In this document: positions 5,909-13,845 of the stretch, in pieces
Position numbering within the stretch: position 1 is the stretch's first letter
How the letters are laid out: every line of letters begins with the position of its first letter
From: Bacteroidales bacterium UBA2632
GTDB taxonomy: Bacteria > Bacteroidota > Bacteroidia > Bacteroidales > Dysgonomonadaceae
NCBI GenBank assembly: GCA_002359825.1
Contig: DENY01000117.1
Coordinates: 302-14,146 of the forward strand
Direction of reading: 5' to 3'
Length of the DNA: 13,845 nucleotides
Program-made: the position numbers and the translations under genes
Notes under the pieces: model-generated
Told to the model about the DNA's origin: nothing
The model's database searches: none
What the model saw: the letters and a program-made list of their open reading frames with translations, nothing else

Positions 5909-7362
5909 TAAAAGGGCTTTCGCGACTTATCTATCCGCAAAAACACAAAGAGGAGTATCGTAAACCCCCACAACGACGACCCGCCGTAGCTAAAAAAGGG
6001 CAAGGGGATGCCAATAACGGGTGTCAGACCCAGCACCATCCCAATATTCACAATGAGGTGGAAGATAAAAACACTGGCCACGCCATAACCATAGACGCGC
6101 CCGAATGTAGATTTTTGCCGTTCGGCAAGAAAGATGAGCCGCATGATGAAGATGAGAAAAAGAATGAGCACAGCACTGGCGCCAATGAAGCCTTGCTCCT
6201 CGCCAATGGTGCAAAAAATGAAGTCTGTGTCCTGCTCGGGCACATATTTTAGTTTAGTTTGTGTGCCGTTGAGGTAACCTTTTCCGAAGAATGCGCCCGA
6301 CCCGATGGCAATTTTGGATTGTCCAATGTGATAACCCGATCCCAAGAGATCTTCTTCCATGCCCAATGTGACTTTGATACGCATTTGTTGATGGGGTTGC
6401 AACACCTCGTTGAAGACATATTCCACCGATTCCAAAAACACAAACGACCCAATGGCAAACACGGCCATCAATAAGTAGATGCGTTTCCAATAGCGCATGG
6501 CAAGGAACAACAAGTAGAGAGTCACGAGACTGAGTGCCACAAGGCCACTTAATCCATAATCGACCGTCACCCAATCGGTGAGCGAAATGAGATAGGTGAT
6601 GAGGTAGGAGCCTGCAATGATGCCCCCTATGACTTGAATCACTCGTTTGCGCTTGATATAACTCCATACCATGCCTGCGGTGAAGACCAATATAATGGCC
6701 AAAGTGTAAGCTTCGCCTCGGGAAAAGAGTCCAATCTGTTCTTCCGAAAACTTTAGCCCCACCACGAAATAGACAATCATGGCCAATCCTGTGAAAATGA
6801 ATCCACCGGGCAATCCTTCGCGATAAAGCATGATAATAAAGGCGAGATAGACCAATGCAGTACCCGTTTCACTCTGGAAAATGACAATAAGGGTAGGGAC
6901 AAGGATGATGGCAGATACGATGAGCAAGTTGCGCGGTTGCATCAGTTTGAAATCGTGAATACTGAACACCTTGGCGAGTGCAAGTGCAATGGTGAATTTC
7001 ATAAATTCTGCAGGTTGCACACTCACAGGACCCAACACCAACCAAGAACGCGACCCCTTGATACTGGTTGCAAATGCAAGTGTAAAGAGCAGTAGCGCAA
7101 TACCGATGCCATAAAACAGGAAAGCAAAAGTATCAAAGAATCCTGTGTCAATCTTTATAATTGCGAAGGCAAGTGCCAACGATGTGCCAATCCAAAGCAA
7201 CTGCATACCGGCACGACCCGACAGATCGAATAGGCTCACTGCATTTTCGAGGTCGAAACTGGCTGCATAAATGTTGAGCCATCCAGCCACAACAAAAATA
7301 AGATAGAGCAATACGCTCCACCAGTCCACCCGTCCTGTTTCTGTGGTTATATCATTGTGCAT
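5908..7362 (-). CDS. rodA: Rod-shape SEDS peptidoglycan glycosyltransferase RodA
   Basis: SEDS-family polymerase that extends glycan strands from lipid II during lateral wall growth, in the inner membrane with its transpeptidase partner PBP2, encoded just upstream. Family marks: GPVSVQPAEFMKF (111-123), QSETGTALVY (163-172), PEQDTDFIF (375-383, with Asp380 at the position of the essential catalytic Asp) and GIPLPFFSYGGSSL (451-464). There are multiple hydrophobic segments throughout. At 484 aa it is about 100 residues longer than E. coli RodA. The extra length appears as additional hydrophobic segments around 200-310, which I believe is usual in Bacteroidetes. The start ATG at 7362 overlaps the end of mrdA by 11 bp, so translation is likely coupled. 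Last gene of the elongation operon. The stop runs into a heptad microsatellite. Confidence 0.96.
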   Translation of the reverse strand: MHNDITTETGRVDWWSVLLYLIFVVAGWLNIYAASFDLENAVSLFDLSGRAGMQLLWIGTSLALAFAIIKIDTGFFDTFAFLFYGIGIALLLFTLAFATSIKGSRSWLVLGPVSVQPAEFMKFTIALALAKVFSIHDFKLMQPRNLLIVSAIILVPTLIVIFQSETGTALVYLAFIIMLYREGLPGGFIFTGLAMIVYFVVGLKFSEEQIGLFSRGEAYTLAIILVFTAGMVWSYIKRKRVIQVIGGIIAGSYLITYLISLTDWVTVDYGLSGLVALSLVTLYLLFLAMRYWKRIYLLMAVFAIGSFVFLESVEYVFNEVLQPHQQMRIKVTLGMEEDLLGSGYHIGQSKIAIGSGAFFGKGYLNGTQTKLKYVPEQDTDFIFCTIGEEQGFIGASAVLILFLIFIMRLIFLAERQKSTFGRVYGYGVASVFIFHLIVNIGMVLGLTPVIGIPLPFFSYGGSSLWGFTILLFVFLRIDKSRKPF

Positions 7363-9235
7363 TGGTAGCCTGTCTGTTTCGTAAATACATGTTTGGAAGG
7401 ATAGTTGTGTTCACAATCCGATCTTCCAACCATTTGTCGGAGGGAGGAATAGAGTCTTTGAAGAATTTCTGCATCATCAATCTTCCAATAGGCACTGCGT
7501 TGCTAGCACCAAAGCGTCCATTTTCCACAATCACTGCAATGGCAATTTGAGGATCGTCCTTCGGGGCAAAACCCATAAACAGTGAGTGGTCGTCTCCATG
7601 TGGATTTTCCGAAGTTCCAGTTTTTCCACACACTTCAATCTCTGGTTCGAGGTTGATACCACGGCATGTTCCGCCAGTCACGGCGTGTGCCATGCCACTC
7701 ACAGTCACTTCGAAGAATTCTCTCGGTATGCCTGTGTCGTGTTTGGTAGTATATGTTTTGTCCAAGGGTTTGTCCTTTAAATTTTTGACCACATGAGGCA
7801 CATAATAGTGACCACGATTGGCAACCAATGCAGCAAAATTGGCAATTTGCAATGGGGTGGTCAAAATTTCGCCCTGTCCAATGGCGATGGATATAATGTT
7901 GGCGGCACGCCAGTTCTCTGTTTTGTGCACTTTCGAATAAAACTTACTGTTGGGGATAAATCCTCGCTTTTCTGAGGGTAAATCTACTCCCAATTTGTTG
8001 CCAAACCCAAAAGAAACCATGCGGTCTTTCCATTTGTCGAAGGCATCGTTAATATCGGTGTACTTGGTGCGATTGGTGAGCATGGCAGTCAATCCATAGC
8101 AGAAGTACGAGTTGCACGAAGTGGCCAGTGCTGGATCGAGCGACAACGGCGAAGGATGCCCGTGGCAACGAGGCCTACCGCCCAATGGCGGATATCCGCC
8201 CGCACAACCATATCGGGTGTCGGGTGTAATGGCGCCTTCGGCCAAAAACACAAGACCTTGTGCGGGCTTAAAGGTAGAGCCTGGAGGATATACCCCCGAA
8301 ACAGCCCGATTGATGAGCGGTTTGTATGGGTCGCGTGCCAATTCCATAAAGTTTTTACCAAAGTCGCGTCCCGTCAATAGTGCAGGGTCGTAAGTGGGGG
8401 CTGCTACCATAGCCAATATCTCTCCCGTTTTGGGTTCGATAATGATGATGCTGCCTATTTTGTTTTGCATCAAATATTCTCCGTATGCTTGCAATTCAAT
8501 GTCGATGGCAAGTGTAAGGTCTTGCCCCGATACAGGCAATTTATCGTGAGCACCGTCTTCGTATTTGCCCTGTATTCTTCCGTGCGCATCGCGCAATAGA
8601 ATCTCCACACCCTTTTCGCCTCTCAAATCCTCTTCGTGTGCTAATTCGATACCCGACTTTCCGGCAAAGTCCCCTCGGGCATAATATTTATCGGCCACCA
8701 TGGTGTTCTTGTCCACCTCGGCTATGTAGCCAAGTATCAACCCCATGTTGGGATATTTATATTGTCGTTCTGTACGGTTCTGTAGGTAGATACCAGGGAA
8801 CTTGTAAAGTTTTTCTTGCAGCATGGCATACTCGCGAATGTTGAGTTTCGACATAAATCGCTGTGGCGTGTATGACGAATAGCCAGGATTATTACGTCGG
8901 TCTCGCATTACACTGTCCAACACCATAAAAATAGAATCATTTATGTTCAACGTATTGCAAAAATCAATCGTGTCAAAGTTGTTCATCTCCCTCGAAACCA
9001 TCATTACATCATAAGTGGCTTGGTTGTACACCAACAATTCTCCGTTGCGGTCATACATTGCTCCGCGTGAGGGGTAGAGTGTTTTCTTGTAGAATGCATT
9101 ACTGTCTGCAAAGTCACGATATTTGGTGTCTACTATCTGCAAATTGAACAATTGAACCATATACACAAGAGCAATAATTGCTACCGTGATACCGATTGTG
9201 ACACTTCGGTTGAAATATGGATCTTTTTTATTCAT
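7352..9235 (-). CDS. mrdA: Penicillin-binding protein 2 (class B, elongation transpeptidase)
   Basis: Peptidoglycan D,D-transpeptidase that crosslinks strands made by RodA. 627 aa, the usual PBP2 length. A single N-terminal membrane anchor (about 11-30) is followed by the dimerisation/pedestal domain (PSRGAMYDRNGELL at 55-68) and the transpeptidase domain. All three penicillin-binding motifs are intact: STFK with catalytic Ser320, SCN at 373-375, and KTG at 538-540. A Cys/His cluster (Cys344, Cys357, His358, His360, Cys374) precedes and overlaps SxN; it recalls the zinc site reported in gammaproteobacterial PBP2, but equivalence is inference. Overlaps mreD by 8 bp and rodA by 11 bp, so the elongasome genes are translationally coupled. 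ATG at 9235 directly precedes the anchor, so the start is secure. Confidence 0.97.
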   Translation of the reverse strand: MNKKDPYFNRSVTIGITVAIIALVYMVQLFNLQIVDTKYRDFADSNAFYKKTLYPSRGAMYDRNGELLVYNQATYDVMMVSREMNNFDTIDFCNTLNINDSIFMVLDSVMRDRRNNPGYSSYTPQRFMSKLNIREYAMLQEKLYKFPGIYLQNRTERQYKYPNMGLILGYIAEVDKNTMVADKYYARGDFAGKSGIELAHEEDLRGEKGVEILLRDAHGRIQGKYEDGAHDKLPVSGQDLTLAIDIELQAYGEYLMQNKIGSIIIIEPKTGEILAMVAAPTYDPALLTGRDFGKNFMELARDPYKPLINRAVSGVYPPGSTFKPAQGLVFLAEGAITPDTRYGCAGGYPPLGGRPRCHGHPSPLSLDPALATSCNSYFCYGLTAMLTNRTKYTDINDAFDKWKDRMVSFGFGNKLGVDLPSEKRGFIPNSKFYSKVHKTENWRAANIISIAIGQGEILTTPLQIANFAALVANRGHYYVPHVVKNLKDKPLDKTYTTKHDTGIPREFFEVTVSGMAHAVTGGTCRGINLEPEIEVCGKTGTSENPHGDDHSLFMGFAPKDDPQIAIAVIVENGRFGASNAVPIGRLMMQKFFKDSIPPSDKWLEDRIVNTTILPNMYLRNRQATNAQ

Positions 9236-9743
9236 CGTGTATGAATGTTTTGGATATAAGTGAGTCTAATGCAAAAATAAGAATGAGTGTGAGCACAATG
9301 GATGTTACCCAACGCAAAACAAGTATTTCGGGGTTGAAAAGCGAGAAAGCTTCCAATCCGTAAAGTACTGTTTGATGAATGACAACAGCCACAATACAGA
9401 ATTTGATGAATGCCCAAGTGTATGAATTGAGGCTCGGAATGTAGGTTGCGGGTATATCTTTGTCGAAAAACAATCGCAAGAGTGGTTTTCTCGATGCTGC
9501 AACCAATGTGGTAGCCGCAGCATTGATGCCAGGCGTGTTGAGAAATACATCAAGCGTAAAACCCATCAAGTATCCAAGGATGATAACATAAAACACATTG
9601 CGATCAACAGGTAGTTTCAACAAAAAATAAATGTACAGAAACGGAGTGGCCAATCCAAACACGCTAATTTGATTGAATACCAATACTTGTAGCAATGTTA
9701 ATACTACAAATAGCAACAGCTCATATAGATAATCTATCTTCAT
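9228..9743 (-). CDS. mreD: Rod shape-determining membrane protein MreD
   Basis: Small inner-membrane subunit of the Rod complex, linking MreC and the peptidoglycan synthases. 171 aa, typical length, with about five hydrophobic segments (roughly 6-22, 32-48, 52-70, 107-125, 142-160). The family is recognised by the N-terminal membrane segments and by GYLMGFTLDVFLNTPGINAAA (the GxxxD region near 57-65). Sequence conservation in MreD is low, so placement between mreC and mrdA adds much of the confidence. Its ATG shares one base with the mreC stop (TAATG) and its stop overlaps the mrdA start by 8 bp. Confidence 0.94.
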   Translation of the reverse strand: MKIDYLYELLLFVVLTLLQVLVFNQISVFGLATPFLYIYFLLKLPVDRNVFYVIILGYLMGFTLDVFLNTPGINAAATTLVAASRKPLLRLFFDKDIPATYIPSLNSYTWAFIKFCIVAVVIHQTVLYGLEAFSLFNPEILVLRWVTSIVLTLILIFALDSLISKTFIHDE

Positions 9744-10585
9744 TAGTTTATAGTTGCTTCAAGAGCGGCACGCTCCTTGTAATATTTGTCATTTATGATG
9801 AGTACATGTTGTAGGCTTTGAAAATTGGTGGCCAATGAGATGTTGAATGTGTTGAAGTTGTCATCCATTGATATACCCTTTTCTTGGTTATATCCAATTA
9901 TTATTCCTTCAGGGAATATTTGTGAGAAACCTGTAACTACGGTGTCGCCCACTTCAAACCTCTCATGCTTTGGTAGCTCTGTCAATTGAGCCACACTTGC
10001 ATCGTTGCCTCTCCACATAATCGATCCAAAGTTTTCGGAGTCCTTGAGCTTAGCTCCCAATCTAAACGTTGGGTTTATTATAGGGATGATAACTGAGAAG
10101 TGTTTTGAAACATTTCTCACAACACCCACAACTCCGTCATTGGAAATAACACCCATATCGGGTTTCACACCATCCACCTCACCTTTATCAACAGTAATGA
10201 AGTTGTTAAACTTGGATATACTAATATTTACTACATCGGCCGGGATAAATTCGAACTGTGTAGATTGGATAGAGTCATTGGTGAATGCAACGATAGTACT
10301 CGAATCACGTGCTAAAGTGATAACTTCCTTTTTTAGCAGCTGCACCATGCTTTCCAACTGGGCATTTCTCTCGAGCAACTCATGATTGTTGTTCTTGAGG
10401 TGGAAAAACGAAGTCACATTGTTGGACATCTTATACACACTGCCACTTATTTTGTTGGCCGATGTTAGATACACACTTCGTTGATACGAGTTATACTTGA
10501 ACACCAAATAAATGCTGAAAGCAATTAAGAGTATTGACAGAAACCAAGCACTGTTCCTTAAAATATAATTAAGAAGGTTTCTCAT
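9743..10585 (-). CDS. mreC: Rod shape-determining protein MreC
   Basis: Bitopic membrane protein whose periplasmic beta-barrel domains bind and activate PBP2/RodA. 280 aa. Short cytoplasmic N-terminus, a membrane anchor at about 13-30, a coiled-coil stretch at 64-92 (LKNNNHELLERNAQLESMV), then the MreC core with FITVDKGEVDGVKPDMGVI and DGVVGVVRNVSKHFSVIIPI, both typical of the family. Start at 10585 is supported by an AGGAG sequence 6 nt upstream, exceptional in this phylum. It is separated from mreB by 135 bp that also holds a hairpin, so MreC output may be set apart from MreB. Overlaps mreD by one base. Confidence 0.96.
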   Translation of the reverse strand: MRNLLNYILRNSAWFLSILLIAFSIYLVFKYNSYQRSVYLTSANKISGSVYKMSNNVTSFFHLKNNNHELLERNAQLESMVQLLKKEVITLARDSSTIVAFTNDSIQSTQFEFIPADVVNISISKFNNFITVDKGEVDGVKPDMGVISNDGVVGVVRNVSKHFSVIIPIINPTFRLGAKLKDSENFGSIMWRGNDASVAQLTELPKHERFEVGDTVVTGFSQIFPEGIIIGYNQEKGISMDDNFNTFNISLATNFQSLQHVLIINDKYYKERAALEATIN

Positions 10586-10591
10586 ATATTG

Positions 10592-10596
10592 CTCCT
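10592..10596 (-). promoter_or_regulatory. Shine-Dalgarno AGGAG for mreC
   Basis: Minus-strand AGGAG lies 6 nt before the mreC ATG. None of the other genes here has a comparable site, as expected for Bacteroidetes, so this one stands out and supports the start at 10585. Confidence 0.6.
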
Positions 10597-10606
10597 ATGG
10601 TGTATC

Positions 10607-10625
10607 ATGCGATAATTCATCGCAT
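10607..10625. repeat. Hairpin in the mreB-mreC spacer
   Basis: ATGCGAT, 5-nt loop, ATCGCAT: perfect 7-bp arms, 22 nt upstream of the mreC start and just upstream of its Shine-Dalgarno sequence. In the purH-mreB-mreC mRNA it could be a processing or partial-attenuation structure. On the minus strand no T-run follows, so it is unlikely to be a full terminator. Confidence 0.55.
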
Positions 10626-10720
10626 CTTTTATGAATAAAAAATGGAAATCTCACTCTGCGTGCTTTTGCTCTCTGCTGATGTGATAGGGTGTAATTGATT
10701 ATGTGCAAAATAGCACTGAG

Positions 10721-11746
10721 TTATCTCACCAAGAAGTTGAACTTGTCAATGTTTCTCAATGCAATACCAGTTCCTTTAGCTACAACGCGCAATGGATCTT
10801 CTGCAACATGAAACTGAATACCGATTTTTTCGGTAAATCTTTTGGCTAGTCCGCGCAACAATCCACCACCTCCAGTGATATAGATTCCATTGCGCACAAT
10901 ATCGGCATACAACTCGGGAGGAGTCTGTTCCAATGCGCTCAAAATGGCTGAGTCAACTTTCGAGATTGATTTCTCAAGACAATGTGCAATCTCTTGATAA
11001 GAGATAGGTACATCCATTGGCAAAGAAGTCATTCTGTTGGGTCCGTGTACCACGAAATCCTCTGGTGGATCATCCAATTCTATAAGGACCGACCCAACAT
11101 TTATTTTAATTTGCTCGGCTGTTCTTTCTCCTACTTTTATATTGTGCTGACGGCCCATGTAGTCCTGTATGTCTTCAGTCAAATCATCACCCGCAATTTT
11201 AATAGATTTGTTGGAAACAATGCCACCCAACGATATAACTGCAATTTCGGTAGTTCCACCACCTATATCCACAATCATATTGCCTTCGGGTGCTTCCACA
11301 TCCAATCCAATACCCAGTGCTGCAGCCATTGGTTCAAATAGCATATACACATCTCGGCCTCCAGCATGTTCGGCAGAGTCGCGCACCGCGCGAATTTCCA
11401 CCTCGGTGCTTCCCGATGGGATACACACTACGATGCGTAGCGATGGAGAGAAAAATTGCTTTTTGTTTTTGTTTGCCATCTTGATCATGCTTCGTATCAT
11501 TTGTTCCGCAGCAGCAAAATCGGCTATCACACCATCACGCAATGGGCGGATGGTACGAATATTATCATGAGTTTTCCCATGCATTTGTCTTGCTTTTTCT
11601 CCCAAAGCAATCATTTTATCTGTTTTGCGGTCAAGTGCAACTATCGAAGGCTCGTCGAGTAATATTTTTCCGGCACTATTGATAATGATGGTGTTGGCTG
11701 TACCCAAGTCCATGGCTAATTCTTGCCTGAATGAAAATAATCCCAT
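10721..11746 (-). CDS. mreB: Actin-like rod shape-determining protein MreB
   Basis: Cytoplasmic actin homologue that forms membrane-bound filaments guiding the Rod complex. 341 aa, full length. ATP-site motifs: phosphate 1 DLGTANT (13-19), phosphate 2 DIGGGTTE (160-167) and the adenosine motif TGGGGLLRG (291-299). The N-terminal MGLFSF is a short hydrophobic patch like the membrane-binding end of other MreB proteins. Start ATG 11746 lies 29 bp downstream of the purH stop; no separate promoter is evident, so read-through from purH is likely. Strongly conserved, no anomalies. Confidence 0.97.
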   Translation of the reverse strand: MGLFSFRQELAMDLGTANTIIINSAGKILLDEPSIVALDRKTDKMIALGEKARQMHGKTHDNIRTIRPLRDGVIADFAAAEQMIRSMIKMANKNKKQFFSPSLRIVVCIPSGSTEVEIRAVRDSAEHAGGRDVYMLFEPMAAALGIGLDVEAPEGNMIVDIGGGTTEIAVISLGGIVSNKSIKIAGDDLTEDIQDYMGRQHNIKVGERTAEQIKINVGSVLIELDDPPEDFVVHGPNRMTSLPMDVPISYQEIAHCLEKSISKVDSAILSALEQTPPELYADIVRNGIYITGGGGLLRGLAKRFTEKIGIQFHVAEDPLRVVAKGTGIALRNIDKFNFLVR

Positions 11747-11775
11747 ATCTATTTATTATTTCAGTATATTGGTTT

Positions 11776-13299
11776 CTAATGTTTGAAATGGCGAATGCCC
11801 GTGGTCACCATCGCCATATTGTTCTTGTTGCAATATTCAATCGAATCATTGTCTTTTATTGATCCTCCAGGTTGAATTACTGCCGTTATTCCTGCTTTGT
11901 TTGCAATTTCCACACAATCGGGAAATGGAAAGAAAGCATCCGATGCCATCACAGCACCGTCCAGTGAAAAGCTCATATGTTTGGCTTTCCCAATCGATTG
12001 GTTCAACGCATCCACTCTTGATGTTTGCCCAGTTCCAATCCCTATTAGTTGTTTGTTTTTTACCAGTGCAATGGCATTCGATTTCAAATGCTTCACCATC
12101 TTGTTGGCAAACAACAAGTCCTCAGTTTCATCGGCAGTAGGGGCCGTGTTGGTCACTACTGTGAGGTCTGACGCGGTTTGGATGCTGGTGTTTTTTTGTT
12201 CTGCTAATATGCCATTCAACAACGAACGATATTTATAGTTTTTACCGTTCCCTGCTTCTTTCTGCTCAAGTATGATTCTGTTTTTCTTTTGCTTTAATAT
12301 CTCCAACGCTTCCGAGTCGTAGGATGGTGCAATTATTATTTCGAAAAACAATTTGTTTATCTCCTCTGCAACTTCTTTGTCAATTTCTTGATTGGCGATA
12401 ATCACTCCACCAAATGCCGATATTGGGTCACCTGCCAAAGCATCTTTCCATGCTTGCAACATATTGTCGCGCGAAGCCATGCCACAGGCATTGTTGTGTT
12501 TGATAACTGCAATAGATGGTTCATCGAAGTCAGCCATCAATTCTGCGGCCGCTTCTATATCAAGCAAGTTATTGTATGATATTTCTTTACCATGCAATTG
12601 ATTGAAAGCTGCATCAAAGTCGCCATAAAAGTATCCTTCTTGGTGTGGATTTTCTCCATATCTTAGCTTCTTACCATTCCTTGCAGCCACTCTAAAGTCG
12701 CTCATGTCATCATCGTCGGTGAAGTAAGAGAATATGGCACTATCATAAGCCGATGAAACACCAAATGCTTCTTTGGCAAACCATTTACGGTCTTCTAAAT
12801 CTGTACACCCATTTTTATTTTGAAGTAATTCCAACAGAGCTCCATATTGATTTTTGGAGGCAACCATTACAACATCTTTGTAATTTTTCGCTCCAGCACG
12901 AATCAGTGATATACCACCAATATCTATCTTTTCGATTATCTCATCCTGTGTTCCGCCCGATGCCACTGTATCTTCAAAAGGATACAAATCCACAATGACC
13001 AAATCAATTGAAGGAATATCGTACGATTTTATAACCTTTTTGTCTGCTTCGTTATCTCTACGGAAAAGTATTCCACCAAAAATCTTTGGATGCAACGTTT
13101 TTACGCGCCCACCCAAGATGGGGGGATAGGTTGTAACGTCTTCGACGCTTTTGCATTCATATCCCAACTTTTGGATATACTCTTGCGTTCCGCCGGTGGA
13201 GATAAATGAGGCATTTAATTGATTAAGAACTAAAAGGATTTCATCCAATCCATTCTTATCGTAAACAGAAATCAGTACGTTGTTTATTTTTATTGACAT
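11776..13299 (-). CDS. purH: Bifunctional AICAR formyltransferase/IMP cyclohydrolase
   Basis: Catalyses the last two steps of IMP synthesis in the cytoplasm: formyl transfer from 10-formyl-THF to AICAR, then ring closure. 507 aa, the usual length. The N-terminal IMP cyclohydrolase (MGS-like) domain shows STGGT (34-38), GGRVKTLHP (63-71), DLYPF (104-108) and DIGG (126-129). The C-terminal transformylase domain shows LRYGENPHQ (212-220), KHNNACG (267-273, with the conserved Lys-His pair), AFGGVI and the C-terminal DAFFPFPD and RHFKH. Start ATG 13299 begins a typical N-terminus, with a -7 promoter element about 30 nt upstream. It is the first gene of the purH-mre-mrdA-rodA block. Confidence 0.97.
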   Translation of the reverse strand: MSIKINNVLISVYDKNGLDEILLVLNQLNASFISTGGTQEYIQKLGYECKSVEDVTTYPPILGGRVKTLHPKIFGGILFRRDNEADKKVIKSYDIPSIDLVIVDLYPFEDTVASGGTQDEIIEKIDIGGISLIRAGAKNYKDVVMVASKNQYGALLELLQNKNGCTDLEDRKWFAKEAFGVSSAYDSAIFSYFTDDDDMSDFRVAARNGKKLRYGENPHQEGYFYGDFDAAFNQLHGKEISYNNLLDIEAAAELMADFDEPSIAVIKHNNACGMASRDNMLQAWKDALAGDPISAFGGVIIANQEIDKEVAEEINKLFFEIIIAPSYDSEALEILKQKKNRIILEQKEAGNGKNYKYRSLLNGILAEQKNTSIQTASDLTVVTNTAPTADETEDLLFANKMVKHLKSNAIALVKNKQLIGIGTGQTSRVDALNQSIGKAKHMSFSLDGAVMASDAFFPFPDCVEIANKAGITAVIQPGGSIKDNDSIEYCNKNNMAMVTTGIRHFKH

Positions 13300-13328
13300 A
13301 AGTTGTTTTCAGTATTTTAGAAAGAACA

Positions 13329-13336
13329 CAAAGATA
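13329..13336 (-). promoter_or_regulatory. Bacteroidetes -7 element for purH and the mre operon
   Basis: TATCTTTG on the minus strand matches TAnnTTTG, about 30 nt before the purH ATG, giving a leader of roughly 22 nt. No convincing TTTG -33 element is seen at 19-21 nt spacing. No PurR-like palindrome or purine riboswitch is recognised in the leader. Confidence 0.5.
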
Positions 13337-13344
13337 TAAAAATC

Positions 13345-13680
13345 TATTTGTTATACATTGAAGACTATCAATAAGAATTAGAAAAAAGTTGTAATAACAC
13401 GAAATCTAACTTTCTCTTGCTTAGAGCAGCAGGAGAGTGTTATCTATATTTTTTTTGAAATGAGGTTTTCTTATTCTCAATATTAGAAATACGGAATTTC
13501 TCAATCTCCATTTTGTTGAGAGGATTTGAGCGAGTGAAGTACAGTTGGTTTAAAGTTAGAAAGCTATTCTTATAATATTGCTATTGTAACCCTATACGAT
13601 ACCATTAATAATCATAACTTGGTATTTTTATACCCATACAAAACCCTATAATCTTCTCAGGAAACACGAATCTAGGGTAG
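13345..13680. other. Non-coding AT-rich spacer upstream of purH
   Basis: I find no gene, tRNA or riboswitch here. There are short inverted repeats: TGCT/AGCA at 13418-13428 inside a CTCT...AGAG pair and followed by a T-run near 13449-13456; AGAAAT/ATTTCT at 13485-13501; TCTCAA/TTGAGA at 13499-13521; and GGTAT/ATACC at 13621-13634. The motif CCCTATA or CCCTATAC recurs (13591-13598, 13644-13650). None is strong enough to name. Confidence 0.5.
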
Positions 13681-13845
13681 GCAAGTCAAAACTTCTTAAA
13701 GGAAATGCCAGCGTACCCTACGGAAGCCATAAATTGTTAAGGGAAATTGTAGCGTACCCTGAGGAAGCCGTATATTGTTAAAGATAATGCTTTTGCACCC
13801 TACGGAAGCCAATGATTGTTATAGGAAATGGTTTCGTACCCTACG
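13681..13845. repeat. Tandem array of 41-bp units, continuing past the window edge
   Basis: Four units begin at 13681, 13722, 13763 and 13804, each exactly 41 bp. The last base of the window is the first of a fifth. Shared blocks are GGAAGCC at the start, ATTGTTAA, GGAAAT and GTACCCTAC at the end. Substitutions are scattered over the unit without indels. 41 is not a multiple of three, so this is not a coding repeat. An inverted copy of the end block (CTAGGGTAG) sits just before the first unit at about 13672-13680. Confidence 0.85.

Noticed and set aside
13414..13456. Rho-independent terminator on the + strand
   Set aside because: The stem is short with a 4-nt bulge, the T-run starts more than 10 nt after it, and no + strand gene precedes it.
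13681..13845. CRISPR array
   Set aside because: The 41-bp units diverge along their length rather than as fixed repeats with unique spacers of stable length, and no cas genes are in the window.

Overview
The window looks like a piece of a Bacteroidales (Bacteroidota) chromosome. The evidence is the gene order purH-mreB-mreC-mreD-mrdA-rodA on one strand, the AT-rich spacers, -7 elements of the TAnnTTTG type used by the Bacteroidetes primary sigma factor, almost no Shine-Dalgarno sequences, and a DUF6261-like protein, a family I know only from this phylum. I cannot name the genus.

Left part (1-4741, + strand): a four-gene sugar-oxidoreductase cluster. Two tandem Gfo/Idh/MocA paralogs come first. 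The first is cut by the window start; the second is complete and carries a Tat signal with a lipobox. A Tat-exported xylose-isomerase-like TIM-barrel protein with a full metal-ligand set follows, and then a Gfo/Idh/MocA oxidoreductase with no signal peptide. My inference is that exported oxidation or reduction and isomerisation, lyase or epimerase steps are paired with a cytoplasmic redox step on a sugar or glycoside, as in oxidative (3-keto-glycoside type) glycan breakdown.

Middle part (4736-5907): a minus-strand DUF6261-like gene converges on the oxidoreductase cluster, with the two stop codons interlocked. Upstream of it lies a spacer of more than 400 bp. It holds a strictly phased 42-bp tandem repeat made of two 21-bp half-units, then two clean inverted repeats, then a heptad microsatellite that runs into the rodA stop codon.

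Right part (5908-13299, minus strand): the purH-mreB-mreC-mreD-mrdA-rodA block. It combines the bifunctional last enzyme of purine synthesis with the rod-shape elongation machinery. mreC, mreD, mrdA and rodA overlap head to tail by 1, 8 and 11 bp. mreB and mreC are separated by 135 bp containing a hairpin and, unusually for this phylum, a good Shine-Dalgarno sequence for mreC. A TATCTTTG -7 element lies just upstream of purH.

Far right (13300-13845): no gene. The last 165 bp are a second tandem array, four 41-bp units, running off the window edge.

The strongest candidates for something undescribed are the two helically phased arrays (21/42 bp and 41 bp) and the exported oxidoreductase/isomerase cluster.
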